A stretch of 5,710 bases of DNA from Flavobacteriaceae bacterium (GTDB lineage: Bacteria > Bacteroidota > Bacteroidia > Flavobacteriales > Flavobacteriaceae): NCBI GenBank assembly GCA_002713705.1, contig PAUJ01000008.1:31984-37693 (forward strand), written 5' to 3'. The notes beneath the pieces are model-generated. The model was not told the DNA's origin, did not search any database, and saw only the letters and a list, made by a program, of their open reading frames with translations. Shown here in pieces: positions 1 through 5,710 of the stretch. Position 1 is the first letter of the stretch. Each line of letters starts with the position of its first letter. Both the position numbers and the translations under genes were made by a program.

Positions 1-230
1 GGTTCCCATTTAAAATCAAATGTAGTTATTGTACCATCCGGAGAAACTGGAGTATTAATAATAGAATCACCATTATCGTCTATGGCCTCTTCTAAGATAA
101 ACAGGTTAACTGTTTCGTACAACTGAGTAGATACAACAGGTAAATAGATAGAACCTTCCCAGATGCCATCTACTTGCTCGAGCTGTAACTCGTTTGTTGT
201 TCCGTTAAAAAATCTTAAATTATTCCACAT
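1..230 (-). CDS. Probable virion structural protein, N-terminal 76 codons only (runs off left edge)
   Basis: An open frame begins at the ATG at 230-228 and stays open to the window edge, giving 76 codons with no stop. The start lies two bases after the stop of the upstream small gene (TAA-TT-ATG), so it is the last gene of the visible operon. The protein begins MWNNLRFFNG and continues with a Trp-Glu-Gly-Ser segment near residues 24-27, then an aliphatic/aromatic stretch ending LFILEE near residue 50, then an acidic patch (DDNGD). The alternating hydrophobic pattern suggests a beta-rich fold. I do not recognise a named family from this fragment. Its place directly after gp25- and gp6-like genes makes a baseplate or tail component the best guess, possibly occupying the slot that T4 fills with gp7 or gp8, but this rests on context only. 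No Shine-Dalgarno motif is visible. Confidence 0.7.
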   Translation of the reverse strand, partial: MWNNLRFFNGTTNELQLEQVDGIWEGSIYLPVVSTQLYETVNLFILEEAIDDNGDSIINTPVSPDGTITTFDFKWE

Positions 231-232
231 AA

Positions 233-505
233 TTATCTAATGTACTTATCATCTTTTTTAACCGTATAATTCTTGTAACCTTTTAGAAATCTATTACCAT
301 TTAATATATTTAAAAGATAGTCATTTAAGAAACCAATAAAATCATTAAGAGTTGTATTTCTTTGAATATGCTTAGAAACCATTCTTTGAAACAAACCAAT
401 CTCTTGATAATCTGTACCAACATTTAGCTTAGAATCTTTTCTAGTTCTAGCCACCTTGTAAAGGCTCTTTCTTTTATATGCTAATAGATTTTTATATAAT
501 GACAT
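233..505 (-). CDS. Small basic hypothetical protein (90 aa) in baseplate operon
   Basis: This complete 90-residue frame starts at an ATG whose A-T-G overlaps the stop of the gp6-like gene by one base (TAATG) and ends two bases before the next ATG. That tight packing is the main support for it being real. It is rich in Lys and Arg, especially in the first 30 residues (LLAYKRKSLYKVARTRKDSK) and the last 15, and its middle part (about residues 35-70) looks helical and amphipathic (GLFQRMVSKHIQ, LNDFIGFLNDYLLNIL). No signal peptide, membrane span or metal-binding motif is visible. I do not recognise a family. Possibilities are a small baseplate/tail component or an assembly factor made in step with gp6, and nothing in the sequence separates these. 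Confidence 0.75.
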   Translation of the reverse strand: MSLYKNLLAYKRKSLYKVARTRKDSKLNVGTDYQEIGLFQRMVSKHIQRNTTLNDFIGFLNDYLLNILNGNRFLKGYKNYTVKKDDKYIR

Positions 506-507
506 TA
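503..507 (-). promoter_or_regulatory. TAATG stop/start overlap (likely translational coupling)
   Basis: On the minus strand the gp6-like gene's TAA stop and the next gene's ATG share one base, reading TAATG. No ribosome binding site precedes this ATG (the upstream bases read GCCTTGAAA). Translation of the 90-residue protein therefore probably depends on ribosomes finishing the gp6-like gene. The overlap is seen directly and the coupling is inferred. Confidence 0.6.
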
Positions 508-2334
508 TTTCAAGGCTTTTCTGTTTCCAGCCTGTACTCTAGTGTATATCGTCCTAGGTACTGGCGTTGGGTCGAAGTTAACAGACAGAGCTGCTTCTGC
601 ATTAATTAGAGCTTTGTCAACAATCTCGTCACCATCACGATCTTGCCACCCGCCTCTAAAGACTGCAACTTCCTCTTTCTCCATAATTATATCACCCCAC
701 TGGTCTAAGCCAGCAACAGTGTACGGTATTACTGTAGTTTCATCAACGTCAACGACTTTGACTTCTTCTACTTTTTTGAAAAAGATGTATTTTTGCTTAC
801 CGTTACCTATGTCTTCTAAGACTACTGGCTCTTGTGGTTGAATCGTTGTTGTAACCGACTCAAAGTAACCTAGTCTTCTAGCTGTTTCTTCAGTTTCTGA
901 AATAAACCTAACGTTAACAGCATCAATACCTTCTATTTCCTCTAGAATATAGACAATATCAGATTTAGGCAGTTTATCTCTTCTTGTTACATTTAACATG
1001 TAATCACTTACCTTTGCTCTGACATCATTAAAAATCTCTTCTTTGTTAAACCCTGAAAAATATCTAATATTAATATCCATACTATATTTTCTAACCTGAG
1101 GTTTTACAAAGACAACTTCAGTCGTAACCATTTGCTGGCCACTATCCTGAATCACTTGTCCCATTTTATCATATTCATTTTGGTCAAAGAACATTTCATT
1201 CTCTGGGATAGAGAAGTAATCTTGACCACTAATTAATTTCTTTTTAACATCCGGAATTGCAAAAATATAGATAACGTTATCATCATCTAAGTATTCATCC
1301 GAAGTAGTATTGTAAGCATCTATGTACGAGAATAATCCGTATCTTGATAAGAAGTATTCATAATTATCTGGAGTCGCTAAAACAAAAGATTTTGAAGCAA
1401 GAGGTGTCATGATTTTTGTGAAGTCAGTAGACTCTCTTTCTGCTCCCATCTTTGGAGATGACGTACATGTAATATCTAAGAATTCATTTAAGTCATGTTC
1501 TCCTCCTAAGGAATCAGTTCCCTCTGCATCCCATTTAAAAGTAATATCTCTACCATCATCAATGTTACCCATTGCACCATCGTGGTTTACATATTCTACT
1601 TCAATAGTAGATCCTAGTTCTGGTATTGCACCAAAAGCGCCATTACCAAAATAAACATCAATACCTCCTGAGATACCAGTCTTTAATAGATAACCTTTTT
1701 CTTTATTTAATAAGTCATATAGTGAAACATGTTTAGTCCATTTTTCACCGTTTACAGAAACACTAACTTTAGAGTGATCTGATAATTTCTTTGTTTGTAC
1801 ATTAAAAGACTGTAACTTTTCTCCAGTACCAGTTAATGTTTGTCTTTCGTATTTACCCTGAATAATACCACACTTAACCATGTTCATAGAAGATTTTTCT
1901 AATCGGTATCTATCGTTTGAAGATAACAAAGTGTAAGTTAAATTATTTAATTCACATTTTAACTCAGCTCTTGCATCTATATTTAATCCAGTACCTGCAA
2001 TCTTTCCTAGATCAGCGCCCGGCTTCCATCTAAATTGAATTTCACCAGTTGAAGCAAAACCTCTTGTTGCATCATGGCCTGTCAATCTCGACATACCATA
2101 TATGGATTCTGCTTGTTGTGCAGTATATATGTTTTGTTCAACAACAGCATCCTCAATATAAAACATAATCAGTTCATATAGCTCTGAGAATACAGAAATA
2201 ATCTGAGCAAAAGGAGATGCTTCTGTAAAAAGAGTATTAGCTCTCTTGTAGACTCTACTTATATAGGTTCTTGTATCAGCCTTAATTGCCGCCGCGTTAT
2301 TTCTAACTGTATCTAAAAATTTTAGTTGTGCCAT
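505..2334 (-). CDS. Baseplate wedge protein, T4 gp6-like / baseplate J family
   Basis: This 609-residue protein resembles the gp6/baseplate-J group, whose members form the dimeric core of each baseplate wedge in contractile tails (T4 gp6 is about 660 residues). Seen in the sequence: a helical N-terminal part (about 1-90) ending in SIYGMSRLTGHDATRG, a beta-rich middle, a segment LATPDNYEYFLSRYG (about 319-333) matching the usual 'A-TP-NYE' entry to the J-like domain, and then VRKYSMDINIRYFSGFN (about 414-430) followed by a helix and the segment ending IEGIDAVNVRFI, typical of the C-terminal alpha/beta subdomain. A C-terminal extension (about 495-609) carries a DRDGDEIVD loop near 565-573. The start is the first ATG after an AAGAGA ribosome binding site, 16 bases beyond the gp25-like stop. 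Adjacency to gp25 is typical for this family. Family assignment is good. Orthology to T4 gp6 in the strict sense is inferred. Confidence 0.85.
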   Translation of the reverse strand: MAQLKFLDTVRNNAAAIKADTRTYISRVYKRANTLFTEASPFAQIISVFSELYELIMFYIEDAVVEQNIYTAQQAESIYGMSRLTGHDATRGFASTGEIQFRWKPGADLGKIAGTGLNIDARAELKCELNNLTYTLLSSNDRYRLEKSSMNMVKCGIIQGKYERQTLTGTGEKLQSFNVQTKKLSDHSKVSVSVNGEKWTKHVSLYDLLNKEKGYLLKTGISGGIDVYFGNGAFGAIPELGSTIEVEYVNHDGAMGNIDDGRDITFKWDAEGTDSLGGEHDLNEFLDITCTSSPKMGAERESTDFTKIMTPLASKSFVLATPDNYEYFLSRYGLFSYIDAYNTTSDEYLDDDNVIYIFAIPDVKKKLISGQDYFSIPENEMFFDQNEYDKMGQVIQDSGQQMVTTEVVFVKPQVRKYSMDINIRYFSGFNKEEIFNDVRAKVSDYMLNVTRRDKLPKSDIVYILEEIEGIDAVNVRFISETEETARRLGYFESVTTTIQPQEPVVLEDIGNGKQKYIFFKKVEEVKVVDVDETTVIPYTVAGLDQWGDIIMEKEEVAVFRGGWQDRDGDEIVDKALINAEAALSVNFDPTPVPRTIYTRVQAGNRKALK

Positions 2335-2344
2335 TTATTATTTA

Positions 2345-2350
2345 TCTCTT
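2345..2350 (-). promoter_or_regulatory. Ribosome binding site of gp6-like gene (AAGAGA)
   Basis: AAGAGA lies 10 bases upstream of the ATG at 2334, directly after the gp25-like stop codon. It is the only purine-rich Shine-Dalgarno-like element in front of any start in this window, and it supports the chosen gp6-like start. It is a partial rather than full match to the anti-Shine-Dalgarno complement. Confidence 0.45.
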
Positions 2351-2707
2351 TTATCTTAGGTTTATTTGAACTAGATATTTACTATCAATTGTAATGTCAA
2401 TATAGGCAATATCTCTTACAGTACCTTTAAAGAATTTTACACTAGTTCCAACTTTATATTTTGTAGCAAGTGGGCAATAAGTTCTTATTTGATTTGTAAT
2501 TTCTTGTTTAATATTATACTCATTTTGATTTAATGAGTAAACTAAATCTTCAAGATTACAACCAAACCCTGGAGAGCCCAAGACTTCAGTTTTTCTAGTA
2601 AATAAGGTGGTTTCAATTTGAGTAATTAACTGCTCGATCTCACCGTTATTTTGTAACTGTGTAGCATTGTAATTAGGGTCACCTATGTATTTAATATAAA
2701 ATTCCAT
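2351..2707 (-). CDS. Baseplate wedge protein, gp25-like (GPW/gp25 family)
   Basis: This 118-residue protein fits the GPW/gp25 family, small wedge proteins that sit beside the gp6/J protein in the baseplates of contractile phages and related injection machines (T4 gp25 is 132 residues). The family signature is visible: a leading helix (about 23-36, IEQLITQIETTLFT), then RKTEVLGSPGFGCNLEDLVY (about 38-57), corresponding to the usual 'T--GER---P-FG--L--LLF' block, then a helix with a predicted turn to a strand pair ending AYIDITID. The start ATG follows the neck gene stop by 20 bases, with A/T-rich sequence and no Shine-Dalgarno motif. It lies just upstream of the gp6-like gene, as in many phages where the two partners are made together. 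T4 gp25 was once described as a lysozyme. No catalytic site is apparent here, so I call it structural. Confidence 0.88.
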   Translation of the reverse strand: MEFYIKYIGDPNYNATQLQNNGEIEQLITQIETTLFTRKTEVLGSPGFGCNLEDLVYSLNQNEYNIKQEITNQIRTYCPLATKYKVGTSVKFFKGTVRDIAYIDITIDSKYLVQINLR

Positions 2708-2727
2708 TTATATATGTATTCGGCTTA

Positions 2728-3570
2728 TTATGAGTGGAACATATAGTCCACGCCTTCGTCGCCCTTAATTTCCTCTACTATCGACTCTAACTCGGTGTCT
2801 CCCATGTCTTTAATAGCGTCATAATCAAATTCTACATTACCAGGTAATGCAAACTTAAATATACCTAACTTAGCACCTAAAGATTGCTTTATCTTTGCAG
2901 AGCAATATCTAAAGAAAATCTCATCTGAATAAAGTGCACAGTCTGATATAGTTTCATATACATGTAGTATACAATCTCCTTTCGGAGTATCTCCCATTAT
3001 CTTCAGCTTACCATTTAGTCTAGCATACTGAAAGCTAATAGGGTTTTCTAAAATCTGTCTTGACATATCAGCCAACGACGCATTTAGTACGTAGTATTGT
3101 AATTCTTCAGCAGCTTCAGCCGGACCGGATCCGTCATACATACCTCTAAACAACATTTTATCTAGCGAGAAATCACCACCGCCCTGGAATCTAACATCCA
3201 TGCCTTGGCCAACTCCATTAAAGCCAGAAGCTAAATCATGAACTCCAAAAACTGAATAGACTGCACCTCCACCATCAGCACCAGCTCCTGGTAGGTTTAA
3301 ACATCTATGTGTTTTAAAATATGCAGAATCAAAAACATTTTTAGGAACAACATAATAATTCTCTAATACAGAATCTTCATATTGCTTATAGAACCATTTT
3401 TTAGCTCTTTTAATAATGTTAACGATTTCTCTTTGTGGTAAATTAACAGGAACCATACAAGCACCGGTTAAATCATCTCCAAGCTCTGCTAAAAATTCAT
3501 TTAAGCAGTTACCTCCAAAATCTCTTTCGGTGCTTAAGCCTGTGCCGTTACCTTCTCTAATTTCGCTCAT
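2728..3570 (-). CDS. Neck / head-completion protein, T4 gp13-like
   Basis: This 280-residue protein resembles T4 gp13 (about 309 residues), which with gp14 forms the neck that closes the filled head and joins the tail. The resemblance, judged from memory of T4 gp13, runs in order along the chain. Near residues 40-75, VPVNLPQREIVNIIKRAKKW matches the gp13 segment [20 protein letters not shown] and is followed by a Tyr-rich strand. A strand containing VYSVFGVHDL lies near 104-113, then a Gly-rich loop (about 115-133). ARLNGKLKIMGD (about 183-194) matches gp13 NEQLKVMGN. A C-terminal helix with a 'LG--LG-F--ALPGNVEFDYD' block (about 231-250) parallels gp13's 'MMLPGGVTID'. A Gly/Ala stretch (GAGADGGGA, about 95-103) is unusual and may be a flexible loop. 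Its start lies two bases after the amidoligase stop. Head-tail connector identity is probable but not certain. Confidence 0.7.
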   Translation of the reverse strand: MSEIREGNGTGLSTERDFGGNCLNEFLAELGDDLTGACMVPVNLPQREIVNIIKRAKKWFYKQYEDSVLENYYVVPKNVFDSAYFKTHRCLNLPGAGADGGGAVYSVFGVHDLASGFNGVGQGMDVRFQGGGDFSLDKMLFRGMYDGSGPAEAAEELQYYVLNASLADMSRQILENPISFQYARLNGKLKIMGDTPKGDCILHVYETISDCALYSDEIFFRYCSAKIKQSLGAKLGIFKFALPGNVEFDYDAIKDMGDTELESIVEEIKGDEGVDYMFHS

Positions 3571-3572
3571 TT

Positions 3573-4886
3573 TTACGCTTTAATTTTTTTACTTACAATA
3601 ACTTCAGTATCATCAGAGAATCTAGCGTGAGGTCCAACCCCACCTTCTCTAAAAATACCTGCATTCATTTTGCCTTTAAAAATACCGTCTCTGCCGAAAA
3701 CATAACAGTTATTTAAAGTACAACTCCCATGCACAAAAGAGGACTCAACTTTAGAATCCCAAACTTCCGTACCTTGGTATAAATTTGATCTTAATATTTG
3801 AGCACCCTTGACTTTACATCCGTATAAATCACAGTTTTCAATATTACCTGATAATTCACAGTCTACAAATTCAAAACCATCTAATAAATATGATGTTTTA
3901 AATTTACCATCCTTAACCTGAACCCCTGAAAAATCAGAATCATAGTTAATTGTTCCCTCTTCCATTCCTCCGTTCGACAATAGATCTAGTACTTTTTTCT
4001 TAAATCTATCCCATTGTACTTGGATAACCTGCGGATTATCTTGCAAATCTACTAGTATATGTATCTTAGGCCAATGTTTATTTACGGCGGTATAGTCTTT
4101 TAATACTGCTGAAAGAGGTGCATTTTTCTGCAAAATCCTTTTCATCTCTATTTTATTAGAAGCAGTAAAATTAGGATTAAAGCAAGATTTCCATACAGAC
4201 ATGATAAACATTTCTGCTAAATGTAAAATATCATCAGCTCTTTTTTCATAATCTTTACCTCCAATATATCTAAATTCTAAATAATTACTTTGAGCTTTTT
4301 CAAAGTTAATACCATAATATTTAGTATTAGCAAATGTAAAGTTATCCGAACTAATTAAGTTTTCATTGTAATAGAAAGCCTCATTCTTAGGCATAACCCA
4401 TTTAATAGATTTTGCATAAGTTGAATTCTCTCTATTAGGGAAATATTTGTAAACCCTCTTCTCATCAAATTCTAAAATAAACTTTAAAATATTCATTTTA
4501 GAAACCATCATAGGGTCTGCTAAATAATCTGTATTGAAAGACATATTAAGGTGGATAGAAGCACGGTCAGTTGTATAACCGTTTGCTCTAATCCATCCTA
4601 ACATTTTAATAATAACTAACCTAGCGTCTCTATATGGCATAGGTCCAGTAACTAATTCAATTAGCCCTGCTCCACCAGACATATCTGGTTCCATTTTAAA
4701 AACATCTTTGCTTGGTTGAAAGTCAGAATGTGCTTTATCTTCTAGCCTAATCTTACGATTAAGTAGTCCAGATAAAGACTTCTGCGTCTCTTCAAGTTCT
4801 AGATTAGAATAGAATTCAAACTCTATACCGATTTGACTTCCGTTCAGTACCGAAATTCTACTTGAGTCTCTATTTAGTTTTTGCAT
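3573..4886 (-). CDS. Amidoligase-family (COOH-NH2 ligase) protein with C-terminal beta-helix-like domain
   Basis: The N-terminal ~235 residues show the pattern of the amidoligase_2 family, enzymes with a glutamine-synthetase-like fold predicted to join an amine to a carboxylate using ATP. Seen: GIEFEF (20-25) supplying paired Glu, EPDMSGGAG then ELVTGPMPY (66-85), which matches the family's 'D-S----EIVS-PL' block, SIHLNMSF (110-117) at the position of the usual His-containing strand, and YLEFRYIGG (202-210) matching the closing 'E-R' motif. A linker rich in Lys and aromatics (about 236-315) leads to a second domain (about 317-428) of short, irregular turns rich in Gly, Asn, Asp and Cys (CELSGNIENCDLYGCKVKGA), looking like a right-handed beta-helix or pentapeptide-like fold. 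The start is firm because a TAA lies in frame just upstream. Substrate is unknown. Position between an S1 protein and the neck gene suggests modification of a virion or cell-wall component. Confidence 0.75.
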   Translation of the reverse strand: MQKLNRDSSRISVLNGSQIGIEFEFYSNLELEETQKSLSGLLNRKIRLEDKAHSDFQPSKDVFKMEPDMSGGAGLIELVTGPMPYRDARLVIIKMLGWIRANGYTTDRASIHLNMSFNTDYLADPMMVSKMNILKFILEFDEKRVYKYFPNRENSTYAKSIKWVMPKNEAFYYNENLISSDNFTFANTKYYGINFEKAQSNYLEFRYIGGKDYEKRADDILHLAEMFIMSVWKSCFNPNFTASNKIEMKRILQKNAPLSAVLKDYTAVNKHWPKIHILVDLQDNPQVIQVQWDRFKKKVLDLLSNGGMEEGTINYDSDFSGVQVKDGKFKTSYLLDGFEFVDCELSGNIENCDLYGCKVKGAQILRSNLYQGTEVWDSKVESSFVHGSCTLNNCYVFGRDGIFKGKMNAGIFREGGVGPHARFSDDTEVIVSKKIKA

Positions 4887-4892
4887 ATTGAG

Positions 4893-4921
4893 AGTATAAT
4901 ATTACTTTCAATATATATCAA
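4893..4921 (-). promoter_or_regulatory. Sigma70-like promoter candidate ahead of amidoligase gene
   Basis: In the 53-base gap between the S1 and amidoligase genes, the minus strand reads TTGATA, a 17-base spacer, then TATACT, close to consensus -35 and -10 hexamers at ideal spacing. The -10 element ends six bases before the ATG, so a transcript from it would be almost leaderless, which weakens the case. In an AT-rich genome such a match can arise by chance. It does not match the T4 late element TATAAATA. Confidence 0.3.
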
Positions 4922-4934
4922 TCTCTTCTGAGAT
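4921..4934 (-). other. Small hairpin after S1-protein stop codon
   Basis: The sequence ATCTC-AGAA-GAGAT forms a five-base-pair stem with a four-base loop, beginning five bases after the S1-protein stop. It is not followed by a U-run, so it does not look like an intrinsic terminator. It could be an RNA processing or stability element, or chance. Confidence 0.3.
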
Positions 4935-4939
4935 AGTTA

Positions 4940-5710
4940 TTAGGGCATCTTTAAAAAGACCTTCATTGTTGCCTCATCAATTCTAGTGATCTGAACGGTT
5001 ATTTTATCACCAGGGTTGAATACAGACATAGTCTCTTCACCTATTTCGCTAATATGTAGTAATCCAGTTACACCATCTTCAATTGTAATAAACAAACCAT
5101 AGTCTTTTTTAGACTTTACAGTTGCCTCTACCACAGAAGGTATTTGGTATCTTTGTCCTATGTTTATCCAAGGATTAACTTCAACCACGTCTTTTTGAGT
5201 TAACGTAATCTTCTTATTACTAATAATATCTTTTACTTTAAAGTTAATTGGATCTCCAGGCTTAATTTCTCTAGCTTTAAATTTAACTAAAGTTTCTTCG
5301 TCTAAGTCATTGTTGTGAATCATACCAGTTAAACATTTGCTAAACTCTACGAATACACCATACTTAGCTGTACCTGTTACTAGACCTTCTCTTTCTATTT
5401 CAATACTCTGCTTTAATTCTTCAATTGCAGTTGGAATAAGTGCTTGTAAGTATTTTCTATGTGAAACTACAATTGTACCTCTATCTGGAGAGAAACTAAC
5501 TGGTACCACATAAATCTCTTCGCCGACAATAGAACTAAAATCAGATAATTTATTTATACCCGCTAATGAGCCTGGCATAAAGCAGTTGATACCTTGTATA
5601 GTAACTACATAACCTCCTTTGTCAATCATATTCTTAACCGTACCAATCCATGCAGTTCTACCTTCATCAATTGCATCTCTAAGATCCATGAATGTTTTAT
5701 GTTTTACACC
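4940..5710 (-). CDS. Multi-S1-domain RNA-binding protein, 5' end off the right edge
   Basis: At least 249 residues carry three S1 (OB-fold) RNA-binding domains. Counting from the ATG at 5689: domain 1 about 11-77 (GTVKNMIDKGGYVV and a VSHRKYL end), domain 2 about 99-166 (GTAKYGVFVEF, LTGMIHNNDL, KITLTQKD), domain 3 about 183-248 (KKDYGLFITI, VTGLLHISEI, KVFLKMP at the C terminus). The 'G-Y/YG-FV' and 'G-L/MIH' signatures of S1 repeats are clear in domains 2 and 3 and drifted in domain 1. The frame stays open for seven codons upstream of the first ATG to the window edge, no ribosome binding site precedes that ATG, and the residues before it (GVKHKTF) look like normal coding sequence. The true start is therefore probably outside the window, and I annotate the gene as 5'-partial. 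It resembles a short relative of ribosomal protein S1, which delivers mRNA to the 30S subunit. A role in phage translation or RNA stability is inferred. Confidence 0.85.
   Translation of the reverse strand, partial: GVKHKTFMDLRDAIDEGRTAWIGTVKNMIDKGGYVVTIQGINCFMPGSLAGINKLSDFSSIVGEEIYVVPVSFSPDRGTIVVSHRKYLQALIPTAIEELKQSIEIEREGLVTGTAKYGVFVEFSKCLTGMIHNNDLDEETLVKFKAREIKPGDPINFKVKDIISNKKITLTQKDVVEVNPWINIGQRYQIPSVVEATVKSKKDYGLFITIEDGVTGLLHISEIGEETMSVFNPGDKITVQITRIDEATMKVFLKMP

Noticed and set aside
542..841. Plus-strand open frame of 99 codons
   Set aside because: It lies wholly antisense to the well-supported gp6-like gene. Its translation is Ser/Thr-rich low-complexity sequence with no recognisable domain, as expected of a shadow frame.
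1409..1654. Plus-strand open frame of 81 codons
   Set aside because: It is antisense to the middle of the gp6-like gene, with no ribosome binding site or domain and a Ser/Pro-rich composition typical of a reverse-complement shadow.
2339..2346. GATAAATA, one base off the T4 late promoter TATAAATA
   Set aside because: It lies within the 16-base gap and overlaps the ribosome binding site, too close to the ATG to act as a promoter for the gp6-like gene. It is expected by chance in A/T-rich leaders.
2351..2707. gp25-like protein as a lysozyme
   Set aside because: The sequence shows the structural GPW/gp25 signature but no identifiable lysozyme catalytic motif.
2705..2712. TATAAATG, similar to the T4 late promoter
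   Set aside because: It includes the start codon of the gp25-like gene itself, so it cannot drive that gene. Chance match.
4921..4934. Intrinsic terminator after the S1 gene
   Set aside because: The stem is only five base pairs and AT-containing, and no U-tract follows it.
1..5710. tRNA genes, CRISPR arrays, insertion sequences, long direct or inverted repeats
   Set aside because: Reading both strands showed none. Nearly every base is accounted for by tightly packed minus-strand genes.

Overview
This AT-rich window looks like part of the late structural region of a contractile-tailed (T4-type, probably 'far T4') phage or a close prophage relative. All seven coding regions lie on the minus strand, so the genes are read from the right edge towards the left. 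They are packed with gaps of 53, 2, 20, 16, -1 and 2 bases, and all six visible stop codons are TAA. Only one start (gp6-like) has a recognisable purine-rich ribosome binding site. The other starts follow A/T-rich sequence, which fits a host or phage that does not rely on Shine-Dalgarno pairing, such as the Bacteroidota. The host assignment is an inference and is weak.

In transcription order the window holds: (1) a three-S1-domain RNA-binding protein that is open at the right edge (4940-5710); (2) a 437-residue protein with an amidoligase-type (COOH-NH2 ligase, glutamine-synthetase-like fold) N-terminal domain and a beta-helix-like, Cys/Gly/Asn-rich C-terminal domain (3573-4886); (3) a neck protein resembling T4 gp13 (2728-3570); (4) a gp25-like baseplate wedge protein (2351-2707); (5) a gp6/baseplate-J-like wedge protein (505-2334); (6) a small basic protein of unknown function (233-505); (7) the first 76 codons of another probable virion gene that runs off the left edge (1-230).

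Items 3-5 make neck and baseplate wedge parts: the gp13-type protein caps the head-tail junction, and gp25 and gp6 form the wedge core that sits around the hub. The two unexpected members are the S1 protein, which may act on translation or RNA, and the amidoligase/beta-helix fusion, which may ligate an amino acid or amine to a carboxylate on a virion protein or cell-wall component. The fusion is the most interesting object here. A promoter-like element and a small hairpin occupy the only sizeable intergenic gap, just ahead of it.

No tRNA, CRISPR array, insertion sequence, attachment site or long repeat was seen. There is no gene-free stretch longer than 53 bases.
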